Shown here piece by piece: positions 45,722-53,182 of a stretch of 64,000 bases of DNA. Source of the stretch: Micavibrio sp. UBA7657. GTDB taxonomy: Bacteria; Pseudomonadota; Alphaproteobacteria; Micavibrionales; Micavibrionaceae. Position numbers and translations under genes: made by a program. Position 1 is the stretch's first letter; every line of letters starts with the position of its first letter. The notes under the pieces were generated by a model. It was not told where the DNA came from. It did not search any database and was given only the letters and a program-made list of their open reading frames with translations. The stretch spans positions 17,581 through 81,580 of the forward strand of contig DLHX01000017.1 of NCBI GenBank assembly GCA_002483465.1, written 5' to 3'.

Positions 45722-46837
45722 ATGGCTATTAACCCGGTATCGATCAACACGGCCCTCGACCAGCAATCGAAAACCGACGCCGCGAGCACGCAGCTTTCGC
45801 GCGACTTCAACGACTTCCTGATCCTGCTGACGACGCAGCTTCAGAACCAGGATCCGCTCTCGCCGATGGATACGACTGAATTCACGAACCAGCTCGTAGC
45901 GTTCGCGGGCGTCGAACAGCAGATCAACACCAACCAGAAACTCGATAGCCTCGTGTCTCTCAGCCTCGGCCAGTCGCTGGGCTCGGCACAAAGCTATGTC
46001 GGCAAGCAGATCAGCTATATCAGCTCTGAATTCAACCACACCGGCGTGCCGTCCAAGATCAAATACTCGCTCGGTGCCGAAGCGGTCACGTCGAAACTCA
46101 GCATCTATGATGAGGGCGGCAAAGTCGTTTACTCGGTCGAAGCCGGAAAATCGGCGGGCGTTCATGATTTCATCTGGGACGGCTCCCTCAATTCAGGCGG
46201 CAAGGCCGAGCCTGGAACCTACGAAGTCAAAGTCGACGCGCTCGATATCAACGGCGAACCTGTCCAGGCAACATCGGTTGTCTCCGGCCTCGTTCGCGGA
46301 ACCGAAGCGCAGAACGGCCAGATTTACCTGCTGGTCGGCGACCGCGCCGTTGCGCTCAGCAACGTTCTCAATACCGGCGAAACCGGCATGGGCAACAACA
46401 ACAGCGACGGCCTGACGATGGCGCTTAATTATGTCGGCCTCGACGTCACATATAATGACAACGAAGTCGTCTATAGCGGCTCGGGCAACGTAAACGTCAA
46501 CTACACGCTTAAAAATACCGCCGCGCAATCGCAGGTCATCGTCAAGGACAGCCAGGGCAACATCGTTTATAGCGCCAATGCATCCAAAGCCAAGGGATCG
46601 CACACGCTGGCATGGAACGGCCGCTTCAATGACGGCACGCAGGCGCCTGCAGGCGAATACACAATCACCATCGACGCTATTGATGCCAGCGACAACCGCA
46701 TCGATACGCAGGTCGTCGGCGCGGGCCGCGTGACCGGCGTCGAAACGGACAACGGCGATATTTATCTCGTCGTCAACGGCGAGAGCATTCTTCTGATGGA
46801 TATCCTCAGCGCCAACGTACCGCCGGAGCCAGCATGA
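45722..46837 (+). CDS. flgD: hook assembly cap protein FlgD with duplicated Ig region
   Basis: 371-residue hook cap. The N-terminal FlgD motif is FNDFLILLTTQLQNQDPLSP then TEFTNQLVAFAGVEQQ. Two copies of the FlgD Tudor/FlgD_ig unit follow, at about 93-216 and 236-363. Each contains a YSVEAGKSAGVHDFIWDG-like segment (second copy YSANASKAKGSHTLAWNG), a PGTYEVKVDA / AGEYTITIDA strand, and a GQIYLLVGDRAV / GDIYLVVNGESI ending. Usual FlgD has one copy. ATG 45722 follows AAGGAG; earlier codons lie inside fliK. Confidence 0.93.
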   Translation: MAINPVSINTALDQQSKTDAASTQLSRDFNDFLILLTTQLQNQDPLSPMDTTEFTNQLVAFAGVEQQINTNQKLDSLVSLSLGQSLGSAQSYVGKQISYISSEFNHTGVPSKIKYSLGAEAVTSKLSIYDEGGKVVYSVEAGKSAGVHDFIWDGSLNSGGKAEPGTYEVKVDALDINGEPVQATSVVSGLVRGTEAQNGQIYLLVGDRAVALSNVLNTGETGMGNNNSDGLTMALNYVGLDVTYNDNEVVYSGSGNVNVNYTLKNTAAQSQVIVKDSQGNIVYSANASKAKGSHTLAWNGRFNDGTQAPAGEYTITIDAIDASDNRIDTQVVGAGRVTGVETDNGDIYLVVNGESILLMDILSANVPPEPA

Positions 46838-46886
46838 TTTTTTTCATCAACCAGTTTTTTAATTTTAAACATAAAGGAGACTAACC

Positions 46887-48635
46887 ATGGGACTTTTTGG
46901 ATCATTATTTACAGGCGTGTCGGCGCTCTTTGCACAGTCGCAAAGCACGGCGATCATCTCGAACAACATCGCAAACGTGAACACGACAGGCTTCAAACGT
47001 TCCGAAGCCGCTTTCAACAGCCTCGTGACGACGGAAAGCCGTCTCGCACGTTACTCGCCGGGTACGGTTTCCGTTAACCGCATCCAGCGCGTCGACGCCC
47101 AGGGCTCCATTCAGCAGACCTCGTCCGGAACCGACGGCTCGATCGCCGGTAACGGTTTCTTCCCGGTCAAGCGTTCGACAGACTCCAGCCAGCCATTCCT
47201 CTACACACGCGCCGGCCAATTCAGTGAAGACGCGCAAGGCCTGCTCCGCAATGCTTCGGGCTTCGTGCTTTATGCATGGCCGATCGATACCGACGGTAAC
47301 CTGCCCGCCAACCAGGGAGACCTGACTTCGCTCGTACAGGCGGACGTTGCGTTTCTCGGCGGACTGACCCGTCCGACGACCTCGGCGGAACTGGCGATTA
47401 ACCTTAACGCCAGTCAGGAAAGAACGACCTATACCGACCTCGGCGCAGGCCCCTCGCCCGCACCACAGGGTGTCAGCGCCGACGGCGCCGCGCACTTCAC
47501 ACGCGGCCTGACGGTGTTCGACTCTCTCGGCGGCTCGCAAACGCTGACGCTGGAATTCCACCATGTCTACCCGCCGACGGTTGTATCGATTTCCAACACC
47601 TCGGTCATTCTTGACCGCGATACGGACCTTGCGCTTATCCCCGGCATTGCGGACGGCGACCGTTTCACCCTCGACAACGTCACAAGCGGCACCGGTCCGT
47701 TCATCTTTGAATACGACAATAATGCGGCAGTCGGCGGCGGCGCCGTCGGCTACCAGACGGTTGGCGAACTGATTGATGCTATCAACACCAACTTCCCTGG
47801 CGAAATCGAGGCACGCATCAATGAAGACGGTGAGTTGATCATCGAAAGCGTCAATCGCGCGGATACGATCTCGCTGACTAACACGGTCGGTACACCACTG
47901 ACGGATCTGGCAATGAGCGATGTCGGCGCGGCCCTTACCGCTCCGAACATGCCGCCCGGCAACACCGATAACGTCCTGTCGAACAGCGAAGAAATCTTCC
48001 CTGATTTCCAGGACCTCACCACGGCCAACACGCAGGGCTGGTGGCAGGTCGTGGTTCGCCACCCGAACGGCAGCCAGATCACCCGCGGCCTCCTGAACTT
48101 CGACAGCGACGGTTCTCTGAACGCCACGGCGGACGCCAACGGCGATGTCGACATCCAAATCCCGGACGTCAACTGGGGCAACGGCTCGGGCCTGCAAACG
48201 ATCGGCATCGACGTTTCGCGCTTCAGCCAGTTCACCGGTAACTTCGACGTCATCTTCTCTGACCAGAACGGCGCTGAGCTCGGCCTCCGGACCGGCGTGG
48301 AACTGACCCGCGAAGGACGCATTGTCGCGCGGTTCTCGAACGGCGCATCAGCGGACCTTTACCAGATCCCGCTGATTACCTTCGCAAACGAAAGCGGCCT
48401 GACCGAAGTTTCGGGAACGGCGTATTCAGAGTCCGAAGAATCAGGCGAAGAAAACCTACGCGAAGCCGGAAGCGGCGGCGCCGGTTTCGTCGAGCCCTCG
48501 ACACTGGAAGCTTCCAACGTCGACCTCGCGGACGAATTCGCAAGGCTGATCATCTCGCAGCGCGCCTTCGGTGCCGCGACGAAAGTGATCACCACGGTCG
48601 ACCAGATGACGGAGGATTTGTTACGTCTCAGGTAA
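46887..48635 (+). CDS. flgE: flagellar hook protein FlgE
   Basis: 582-residue hook protein. N-terminal GSLFTGVSALFAQSQSTAII followed by SNNIANVNTTGFKRSEAAFN; core GNGFFPVKRSTDSSQPFLYT; a flagellin hook-IN-like repeat near 240-320; C-terminal VDLADEFARLIISQRAFGAA then TKVITTVDQMTEDLLRLR. A strong AAAGGAGA ribosome site precedes the ATG. Last gene of the flgI operon. Confidence 0.95.
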   Translation: MGLFGSLFTGVSALFAQSQSTAIISNNIANVNTTGFKRSEAAFNSLVTTESRLARYSPGTVSVNRIQRVDAQGSIQQTSSGTDGSIAGNGFFPVKRSTDSSQPFLYTRAGQFSEDAQGLLRNASGFVLYAWPIDTDGNLPANQGDLTSLVQADVAFLGGLTRPTTSAELAINLNASQERTTYTDLGAGPSPAPQGVSADGAAHFTRGLTVFDSLGGSQTLTLEFHHVYPPTVVSISNTSVILDRDTDLALIPGIADGDRFTLDNVTSGTGPFIFEYDNNAAVGGGAVGYQTVGELIDAINTNFPGEIEARINEDGELIIESVNRADTISLTNTVGTPLTDLAMSDVGAALTAPNMPPGNTDNVLSNSEEIFPDFQDLTTANTQGWWQVVVRHPNGSQITRGLLNFDSDGSLNATADANGDVDIQIPDVNWGNGSGLQTIGIDVSRFSQFTGNFDVIFSDQNGAELGLRTGVELTREGRIVARFSNGASADLYQIPLITFANESGLTEVSGTAYSESEESGEENLREAGSGGAGFVEPSTLEASNVDLADEFARLIISQRAFGAATKVITTVDQMTEDLLRLR

Positions 48636-48643
48636 CAAATCCG

Positions 48644-48716
48644 TAGTCACCCCGGCGAAAGCCGGGGTCTCGTGAAATAACGGAATAAGATCCCGGCTTT
48701 CGCCGGGATGACTACA
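48644..48716. repeat. palindromic dispersed-type repeat after flgE
   Basis: Two GC hairpins, CCCCGGCGAAAGCCGGGG at about 48651-48668 and CCCGGCTTTCGCCGGG at about 48693-48708, are arranged as a larger inverted repeat bounded by GTAGTCA and TGACTAC. This form is typical of extragenic palindromes scattered in many alphaproteobacterial genomes. It may also stabilise or end the flgE mRNA. Confidence 0.75.
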
Positions 48717-48732
48717 GAAGGAATAAGAATTC

Positions 48733-48918
48733 GGGGCCCAGGACCTCAGGGTATGCTACCCGGCATTCCCTAACCCCCTGGGAGTTTTGGGCCCCGGGTA
48801 CCTGCTGCGGAAGGCGAATCCAGGAGGGGTTCGACGGCCTCAGCCGGGCGCACCGGACCAAGCCCAGCCACCCTTACCCCGGTGGATGAACCCAACCGTC
48901 TGGTGCGCCCCCCTTCTT
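48733..48918 (+). ncRNA. candidate structured RNA of unknown class
   Basis: GC-rich element in an AT-rich spacer. Its 5' half folds as one long rod: 48733-48751 pairs with 48776-48795 (19 pairs, one bulge, a few GU), with a small ATGC/GCAT inner hairpin. A short CGGC-CTCA-GCCG hairpin lies near 48836-48847. The 3' half is a second rod: 48846-48858 pairs with 48898-48910 (13 pairs), with an internal loop and inner stem CCACC/GGTGG. A CTTCTTTTC tract follows. I could not match it to SRP RNA, tmRNA or RNase P; the strand is inferred from the T-rich end. Confidence 0.4.
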
Positions 48919-48954
48919 TTCTCCTATATATAAGCCGCCTGCTTTTTTGCTTTC

Positions 48955-49012
48955 CCCGTGCAAACGGGGACCTTTCCTGCTTTTGTTAAGACCCCCGCTT
49001 TTGCGGGGGAAG
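48955..49012. repeat. pair of GC hairpin repeats
   Basis: A CCCCGT-GCAA-ACGGGG hairpin at about 48956-48971 and CCCCCGC-TTTT-GCGGGGG at about 48991-49009. They have the same style as the palindromes after flgE and probably belong to the same dispersed repeat population. Confidence 0.6.
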
Positions 49013-49123
49013 CACTGTAGAATGGGCTTAAATCATCCACAGTCCTTATGGCAAAAAACGCCAATATTCTTGCCTGGCGTTCAAAAACCCCTGAAAATCA
49101 ATCGTTAGTTTATAAAAAGGGCG

Positions 49124-49153
49124 TTAACGCTCCCTTCATTTTTATGGTATATT
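49124..49153 (+). promoter_or_regulatory. candidate flagellin promoter
   Basis: TTAACG (49124-49129) and TATATT (49148-49153) at 18-bp spacing, about 70 bp before the flagellin ATG, leaving a leader of about 60 bases. No correctly spaced sigma-54 motif was found here. Confidence 0.35.
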
Positions 49154-49222
49154 CTAATAAAATACGGTCGAAGTATTCGGCCTATGCAGGACGCATAAGT
49201 AAACCTAGGAAAGGAAACTAAA

Positions 49223-50902
49223 ATGGCTTCCACAGACGTCGTACTATCCGCAGCGTTGCGGAATAACCTTCTCTCCCTTCAAAGCACACAGAGATTGATC
49301 GACTCGGTCCAGCTTCGTCTGGCAACCGGTCTTAAGATCAACTCGGCCCTTGACGGCGCGCAGAAGTTCTTCACCTCGCAATCCTTGTCTAACCGCGCAA
49401 GCGACCTTGGCCGCCTTCTGGATGGCATCAATCTCTCGATCCGCACGATCGAGGAGGCCAACACGGGCGTGACGGCTGTTTCAGCTCTTGTCGAACAGGC
49501 TCAGGCCATTGCTGAAGACGCCAAATCCGCGACTCTTGCGGCTTCCGGCTTTGCCCAGATCAAGAGCAGCAAAAATCTTAACACTACCGGTGCTTTGGTT
49601 GCCGCATCCGGCGGTACGATCGCTGTGGGTGACGACATCACCATCAGTGTTGTGCGCGCCAACGGTACGGTTGTAACATCCGCGGCGAACGTTGTAAACT
49701 TTGCGGCAGCAGATACCATTTATAACGTTGCCGGCTATATCAATGCGGACGCCGCAATCAACCCTTACGTCCAGGCAACCGTTGATGCCAACGGCAGGCT
49801 GACGCTTACCTCTAAAGAAGTCGGAGCTTCAATCCGTATTCAAGACGGAACAACCTCTCTGGGCGCGGATGGTTATGCGTTCCTCGGTCTTGAAACCTTT
49901 GTTGGTACAGAAGAAACCGTTGCAGGCACTCGTCAAGGTGGAACAGCCATTGCTGGACGCACTCTTTATTCCCAGCTAACCAACGGAGTGGCGACTAACG
50001 GCCTGTACAACTCCAGCGACACGCTTGGCGCACAGGCCGGCTTTCTGGACAACGCCGGCGCCGACAGCATCCAGGTTATTCTGGACATTGATGGCGTAAT
50101 AACAACCACAACTGCAGCCCTTCTGGATACCAACACTATCCAGGACCTGATCGACGACATTAACAACAACGCTACGGTGAATACCAAAGTCGTGGCGTCA
50201 TTCAATAGAACCACGGGCCGCATTGAATTGGAATTTGCCGACTCGGTTGGTTACGTCGATCTGCAATTCCAAGCCAACGCCGCATCCACGATTGACTTCG
50301 GCTTCAGCGGATCGCAGAGCGTTGTCGCGGCAGCCGTGATCCCGACGGACGTTGTCCTCGGCGCTGCAGGCAACGACATCAGCGAACGGTTCAACTTCTC
50401 CGGGTCGAACGCCGACGTCACGCAGTTCCAGGATGACTTCAACACCATCCGCGGACAGATCGATAGCCTGGTTGAGGACGCAAACATACGCGGCGTCAAC
50501 CTGCTGCAGGGCGATACGCTGACGACCTTCTTCAATGAAGATCGCACCAATACCCTGGCCACTGTCGGCTCAGACCTTTCTGCTGCCGGCCTGGGAATCA
50601 AAGTTGCTAACTTCAGCAATACTGCAAATGTTCAGTTGTCTATCGATGCAACCATTACGGCTCTCGATACGGTCCGTAACTTCGGCACGACAATTGCCAA
50701 CAGCCTGTCGATCATCCAGACCCGCCGTGACTTCACGGAGAGCACGATCTCGATACTGAAAGCCGGTGCGGCCGATCTCGTCACCGCCGACCAGAATGAA
50801 GAAGGCGCAAACCTTCTGGCTCTGCAGACCAGACAGCAGTTAGGCGTCACCGCCCTGTCGCTGGCCGCGCAGTCGCAACAGTCGGTCCTCAGGCTCTTCT
50901 AG
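49223..50902 (+). CDS. fliC: flagellin
   Basis: 559-residue filament protein. N-terminal D0/D1 region: LRNNLLSLQSTQRLIDSVQL, RLATGLKINSALDGAQKFF, SLSNRASDLGRLLDGINLSI. C-terminal D1/D0: RRDFTESTISILKAGAADLV then EEGANLLALQTRQQLGVTAL and SLAAQSQQSVLRLF. The variable centre contains hook-IN-like strands (VGDDITISVVRANGTVVTSA). It is the only flagellin gene in the window, preceded by AAAGGAAA and followed by a strong terminator. The FlbT gene downstream suggests mRNA-level control as in Caulobacter. Confidence 0.94.
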   Translation: MASTDVVLSAALRNNLLSLQSTQRLIDSVQLRLATGLKINSALDGAQKFFTSQSLSNRASDLGRLLDGINLSIRTIEEANTGVTAVSALVEQAQAIAEDAKSATLAASGFAQIKSSKNLNTTGALVAASGGTIAVGDDITISVVRANGTVVTSAANVVNFAAADTIYNVAGYINADAAINPYVQATVDANGRLTLTSKEVGASIRIQDGTTSLGADGYAFLGLETFVGTEETVAGTRQGGTAIAGRTLYSQLTNGVATNGLYNSSDTLGAQAGFLDNAGADSIQVILDIDGVITTTTAALLDTNTIQDLIDDINNNATVNTKVVASFNRTTGRIELEFADSVGYVDLQFQANAASTIDFGFSGSQSVVAAAVIPTDVVLGAAGNDISERFNFSGSNADVTQFQDDFNTIRGQIDSLVEDANIRGVNLLQGDTLTTFFNEDRTNTLATVGSDLSAAGLGIKVANFSNTANVQLSIDATITALDTVRNFGTTIANSLSIIQTRRDFTESTISILKAGAADLVTADQNEEGANLLALQTRQQLGVTALSLAAQSQQSVLRLF

Positions 50903-50927
50903 TTTTAAAAGAAAATTTAGGTACCAA

Positions 50928-50957
50928 AAGGCCGGGAAAGAAATTCCCGGCCTTTTT
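50928..50957 (+). terminator. rho-independent terminator of flagellin
   Basis: 11-bp stem 50928-50938 / 50944-50954 (GGCCGGGAA core) with a 5-base loop and a T-run to 50957, 26 bp after the flagellin stop. Confidence 0.9.
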
Positions 50958-50966
50958 CATTGCATT

Positions 50967-51052
50967 GTCATTGCGAGGAGGCCCCTTCTTTTTTTTGGGC
51001 CGACGCGGCAATCCATTTAAAAGATGGATTGCTTCGCTACGCTCGCAATGAC
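50967..51052. repeat. palindromic repeat, copy 1 (flanks flbT-flaF)
   Basis: Bounded by GTCATTGCGAG and CTCGCAATGAC, with an inner ATCCAT/ATGGAT palindrome. The left arm carries GGCCCC-T-rich-GGGCCGACGCGGC. Copy 2 at 52000-52090 is the same element in inverted orientation. Confidence 0.8.
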
Positions 51053-51175
51053 GAAAAAAAATTTCTGCCGGGATGACAATAAAATCAGCATTAATTTCAC
51101 CTTTTTTTAGGCATTTCATGGGTATACTATAAGAAGCGGCAGAAGCTGCCTTACAGTGAGAGAGGAAGAATTCCC

Positions 51176-51571
51176 ATGGGACTGATCATCGATTTAAAGC
51201 CCGGAGAGAAAATACTGATCGGCGAGGCCGTCATCACGAATGACAGCCAGCGTGCCCGCCTGCACATCGCCGGCGACGCACCGATCATCCGCGAGAAAGA
51301 CGTCATGCAGGAAGACATGGCCAACACGCCATGCAAGCGCATCTACTTCCTGGTCCAGTGCATGTATCTTTCGCGCACGCCTGGCGATTATCATCAGAAA
51401 TATTTCGGCATGGTCGAGGAAGTTCAGCACGCCTCGCCGAGTGCTGCATTCTTTTTCATGCAGATCAACGATCACATCATGAACGGCACGTATTACAAGG
51501 CGCTGAAAGTATCGAAAGAACTGATCGAACATGAACGTGAACTGGTGGAAAATGTCCTCAAAAAAGCCTAA
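51176..51571 (+). CDS. flbT: flagellin mRNA regulator FlbT
   Basis: 131-residue FlbT, which in Caulobacter binds the flagellin 5' leader and represses its translation until the hook is complete. Family features: MGLIIDLKPGEKILIGEAVI, RARLHIAGDAPIIREKDVM, RIYFLVQCMYLSRTP, and a helical C-terminus. A TATACT box lies about 50 bp upstream. Followed by flaF with a 20-bp overlap. Confidence 0.94.
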   Translation: MGLIIDLKPGEKILIGEAVITNDSQRARLHIAGDAPIIREKDVMQEDMANTPCKRIYFLVQCMYLSRTPGDYHQKYFGMVEEVQHASPSAAFFFMQINDHIMNGTYYKALKVSKELIEHERELVENVLKKA

Positions 51572-51986
51572 CAATCCTTACGCCGCCGCCGCCAGCGCCT
51601 ATGGCAACCACGCGCAGCAGCACACGCCCGACCAGCGCGAGACGGAAGCACGCGTCTTGCTCAAGGCCGCGCAGATGTTCAAGGACCTTCAGGAGAACTG
51701 GGGCGATGCCAATCTCGAAGTGATCGAGGCGACGCTCAAATTCAACCGCAATATCTGGCTGATGTTCTATGATACGGCGGTGGAAAATACCGAAGGAAAC
51801 AGGCCGAAAGATTTGCGCAGCAACATCGTCAACCTGGCGAACTTCATCTTCAAGCGCGAGATCGACATTATGTCGGACCCGAAGAAGGAAAAGCTCGACG
51901 TCTTGATCAATATCAACCGCGAAATCGCTGCGGGCTTGATGACGAAGCCTGCCGCTGAAACCCAGGGCGAAGCGCCGAAGAAATAA
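51552..51986 (+). CDS. flaF: flagellin secretion/synthesis regulator FlaF
   Basis: 144-residue FlaF, the positive counterpart of FlbT needed for flagellin production. Motifs: NPYAAAASAYGNHAQQ, RETEARVLLKAAQMFKDLQE, NRNIWLMFYDTAVEN, RSNIVNLANFIFKREID. ATG 51552 lies within the end of flbT; earlier codons of the frame were discounted. Confidence 0.93.
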   Translation: MSSKKPNNPYAAAASAYGNHAQQHTPDQRETEARVLLKAAQMFKDLQENWGDANLEVIEATLKFNRNIWLMFYDTAVENTEGNRPKDLRSNIVNLANFIFKREIDIMSDPKKEKLDVLININREIAAGLMTKPAAETQGEAPKK

Positions 51987-51999
51987 ACCTTTATTCCCC

Positions 52000-52090
52000 G
52001 TCATCGCGAACCAACGCAGTTGGCGTGGCGATCCATTTTTTCTGGATTGCTTCGTCGGCCCTAAAAAGAATGGGGCCTTCTCGCAATGAC
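52000..52090. repeat. palindromic repeat, copy 2, inverted relative to copy 1
   Basis: Bounded by GTCATCGCGA and TCGCAATGAC. Its right arm (GGATTGCTTCGTCGGCCC then GGGGCC and TCTCGCAATGAC) is the reverse complement of the left arm of copy 1 with a few changes. The two copies bracket flbT-flaF. Confidence 0.8.
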
Positions 52091-52105
52091 GGCACGGCCA
52101 CAATA

Positions 52106-52130
52106 AAAAAGGACGCCGAAAGCGTCCTTT
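52106..52130 (-). terminator. terminator of the FlaG-like gene
   Basis: Stem GGACGC/GCGTCC with a 5-base loop; on the minus strand it is followed by TTTTTTATTG. It lies 20 bp past the stop of the FlaG-like gene; on the plus strand the T-run is only three bases. Confidence 0.75.
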
Positions 52131-52150
52131 GTGCCGTTTATTTCATAAAT

Positions 52151-52615
52151 TTACGCCGTTACGACGACATTACCGCTGGTCGGCGGCGCGCTGACGGCGG
52201 CTGCGGCCTGAGCGGTGCTCTCCAAAGCACTGGCAGCCACTTGCGCCTGCGCATTCTGTTGCGGCGCAGGCGTATCAATTTTCGGCGCTTCGGCCTGCTG
52301 GCGCTGAGGCGCGGGAGCATCCGGAACATCGGGTTGCGTCTGCGCTGCCTGGCTCTGCGCGATCCTGCTACGGATAGCCATCGTCTGTTCGGACGGAAAT
52401 TGTTTGAGAACGTCGCCGGTATCGCTGTCGCGAATTTGCAAAACCGCTTTGTCGTAGTTCACATCGACGTAAATGAACGGGCTGACATACGGCGCCTGAA
52501 TAACTTCCTGAACACGCGCGGGATTGGCGGCGAAAGAACGCGTAGCGCTCGCCTGCTCCGCGGAACCGCGGAGGAGCGAAGCATTGGCAACGACTGCGTT
52601 CACAGCTTCAATCAT
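52151..52615 (-). CDS. FlaG-like protein with disordered tail
   Basis: 154-residue protein. The middle segment VDVNYDKAVLQIRDSDTGDV then LKQFPSEQTM has the beta-hairpin pattern of FlaG proteins (hydrophobic strand, DxxTGxVxxQxPxE). The C-terminal 75 residues are Ala/Gln/Pro-rich and look disordered. Flagellin-locus position supports a filament-related role. It is encoded opposite to the flanking flagellar genes with its own terminator. Confidence 0.6.
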   Translation of the reverse strand: MIEAVNAVVANASLLRGSAEQASATRSFAANPARVQEVIQAPYVSPFIYVDVNYDKAVLQIRDSDTGDVLKQFPSEQTMAIRSRIAQSQAAQTQPDVPDAPAPQRQQAEAPKIDTPAPQQNAQAQVAASALESTAQAAAAVSAPPTSGNVVVTA

Positions 52616-53076
52616 AAATCCCTAACCTTATCTGGAATTCCGGTGGCGGTTTGAATACTTGAAAAAACGCTACACAAAATCCAGACATACTACCCTATTA
52701 TCATGTTACTGCGGAACAGCACAAATGTCAAGAAATTGAATAAACAAAGGCTTAAAACATCCTTTACAACCCCGACTCGCGGGAGTTCTGCGGGTTTCCT
52801 GGGGATGCGTATTTACTTGAAGTATATTCACTTTTTATTAATGTATTAAGTGTGTAAAAACGTCATATTCTATGCTTTAACTCTAGTATTTATAGTACAA
52901 ATTAACCAAAGAACTGAAAACAACTTCGTATTCTTGAAAAAACCCCGATTATACAAATAGATGCGCAATTCCGGCCTTATCCACAGCAGACATGGAAAAT
53001 GGTTAAAAAACATATTATAATGGTTTCGGGATGGAGAATTTCCAACCGTCCCGTCCATCATTCTCGCACGCGTAAC

Positions 53077-53092
53077 TGGCATAAAATTCGCA
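53077..53092 (+). promoter_or_regulatory. sigma-54 promoter of fliF operon
   Basis: TGGCAT-N5-TCGCA, with GG and GC separated by exactly 10 bp, about 90 bp ahead of the fliF start. The TGGCAT half deviates by one base from TGGCAC. Confidence 0.65.
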
Positions 53093-53123
53093 TAAATAAC
53101 CAATAAAACTGGTATTTTCACGA

Positions 53124-53141
53124 CCTCCCCCATGCGGGAGG
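53124..53141 (+). promoter_or_regulatory. hairpin in the fliF 5' leader
   Basis: CCTCCC (53124-53129) pairs with GGGAGG (53136-53141) around a 6-base loop, between the sigma-54 promoter and the fliF TTG start, with no T-run. It would sit in the 5' untranslated region and could affect translation or stability. Confidence 0.45.
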
Positions 53142-53182
53142 CTGCTAATATCAGGAAAAGCTGAAGCAAAAGGCAGGATCGG

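Larger units (their letters stand above)
48636..49222. other. 587-bp repeat-rich spacer between flgE and flagellin
   Basis: No convincing gene was seen. It holds, in order, a palindromic repeat pair (48644-48716), a GC-rich structured element (48733-48918), further GC hairpins (48955-49012), and an AT-rich leader with a candidate flagellin promoter. Confidence 0.8.
52616..53182. other. 567-bp AT-rich spacer upstream of fliF
   Basis: Frames on the minus strand here look like chance. The only supported contents are a sigma-54 promoter at 53077-53092 and a CCTCCC/GGGAGG hairpin at 53124-53141. Promoter elements for the divergent FlaG-like gene must also lie here but were not pinned down. Confidence 0.7.

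Noticed and set aside
46905..48197. 430-codon open frame on the minus strand
   Set aside because: It is a shadow of flgE; composition follows the codon positions of the hook gene and no domain is seen.
48733..48918. SRP RNA, tmRNA or RNase P RNA
   Set aside because: The SRP tetraloop/GGAAG region, a tag-coding frame and the conserved RNase P core sequences are missing.
49040..49080. possible sigma-54 promoter of flagellin (TGGCAAAAAACGCC region)
   Set aside because: The GG-to-GC spacing is wrong on both strands, so it fails the N10 rule met by the other four sites.
48644..52090. CRISPR array
   Set aside because: The repeats are palindromes of different length and orientation without regular spacers; no cas gene is present.
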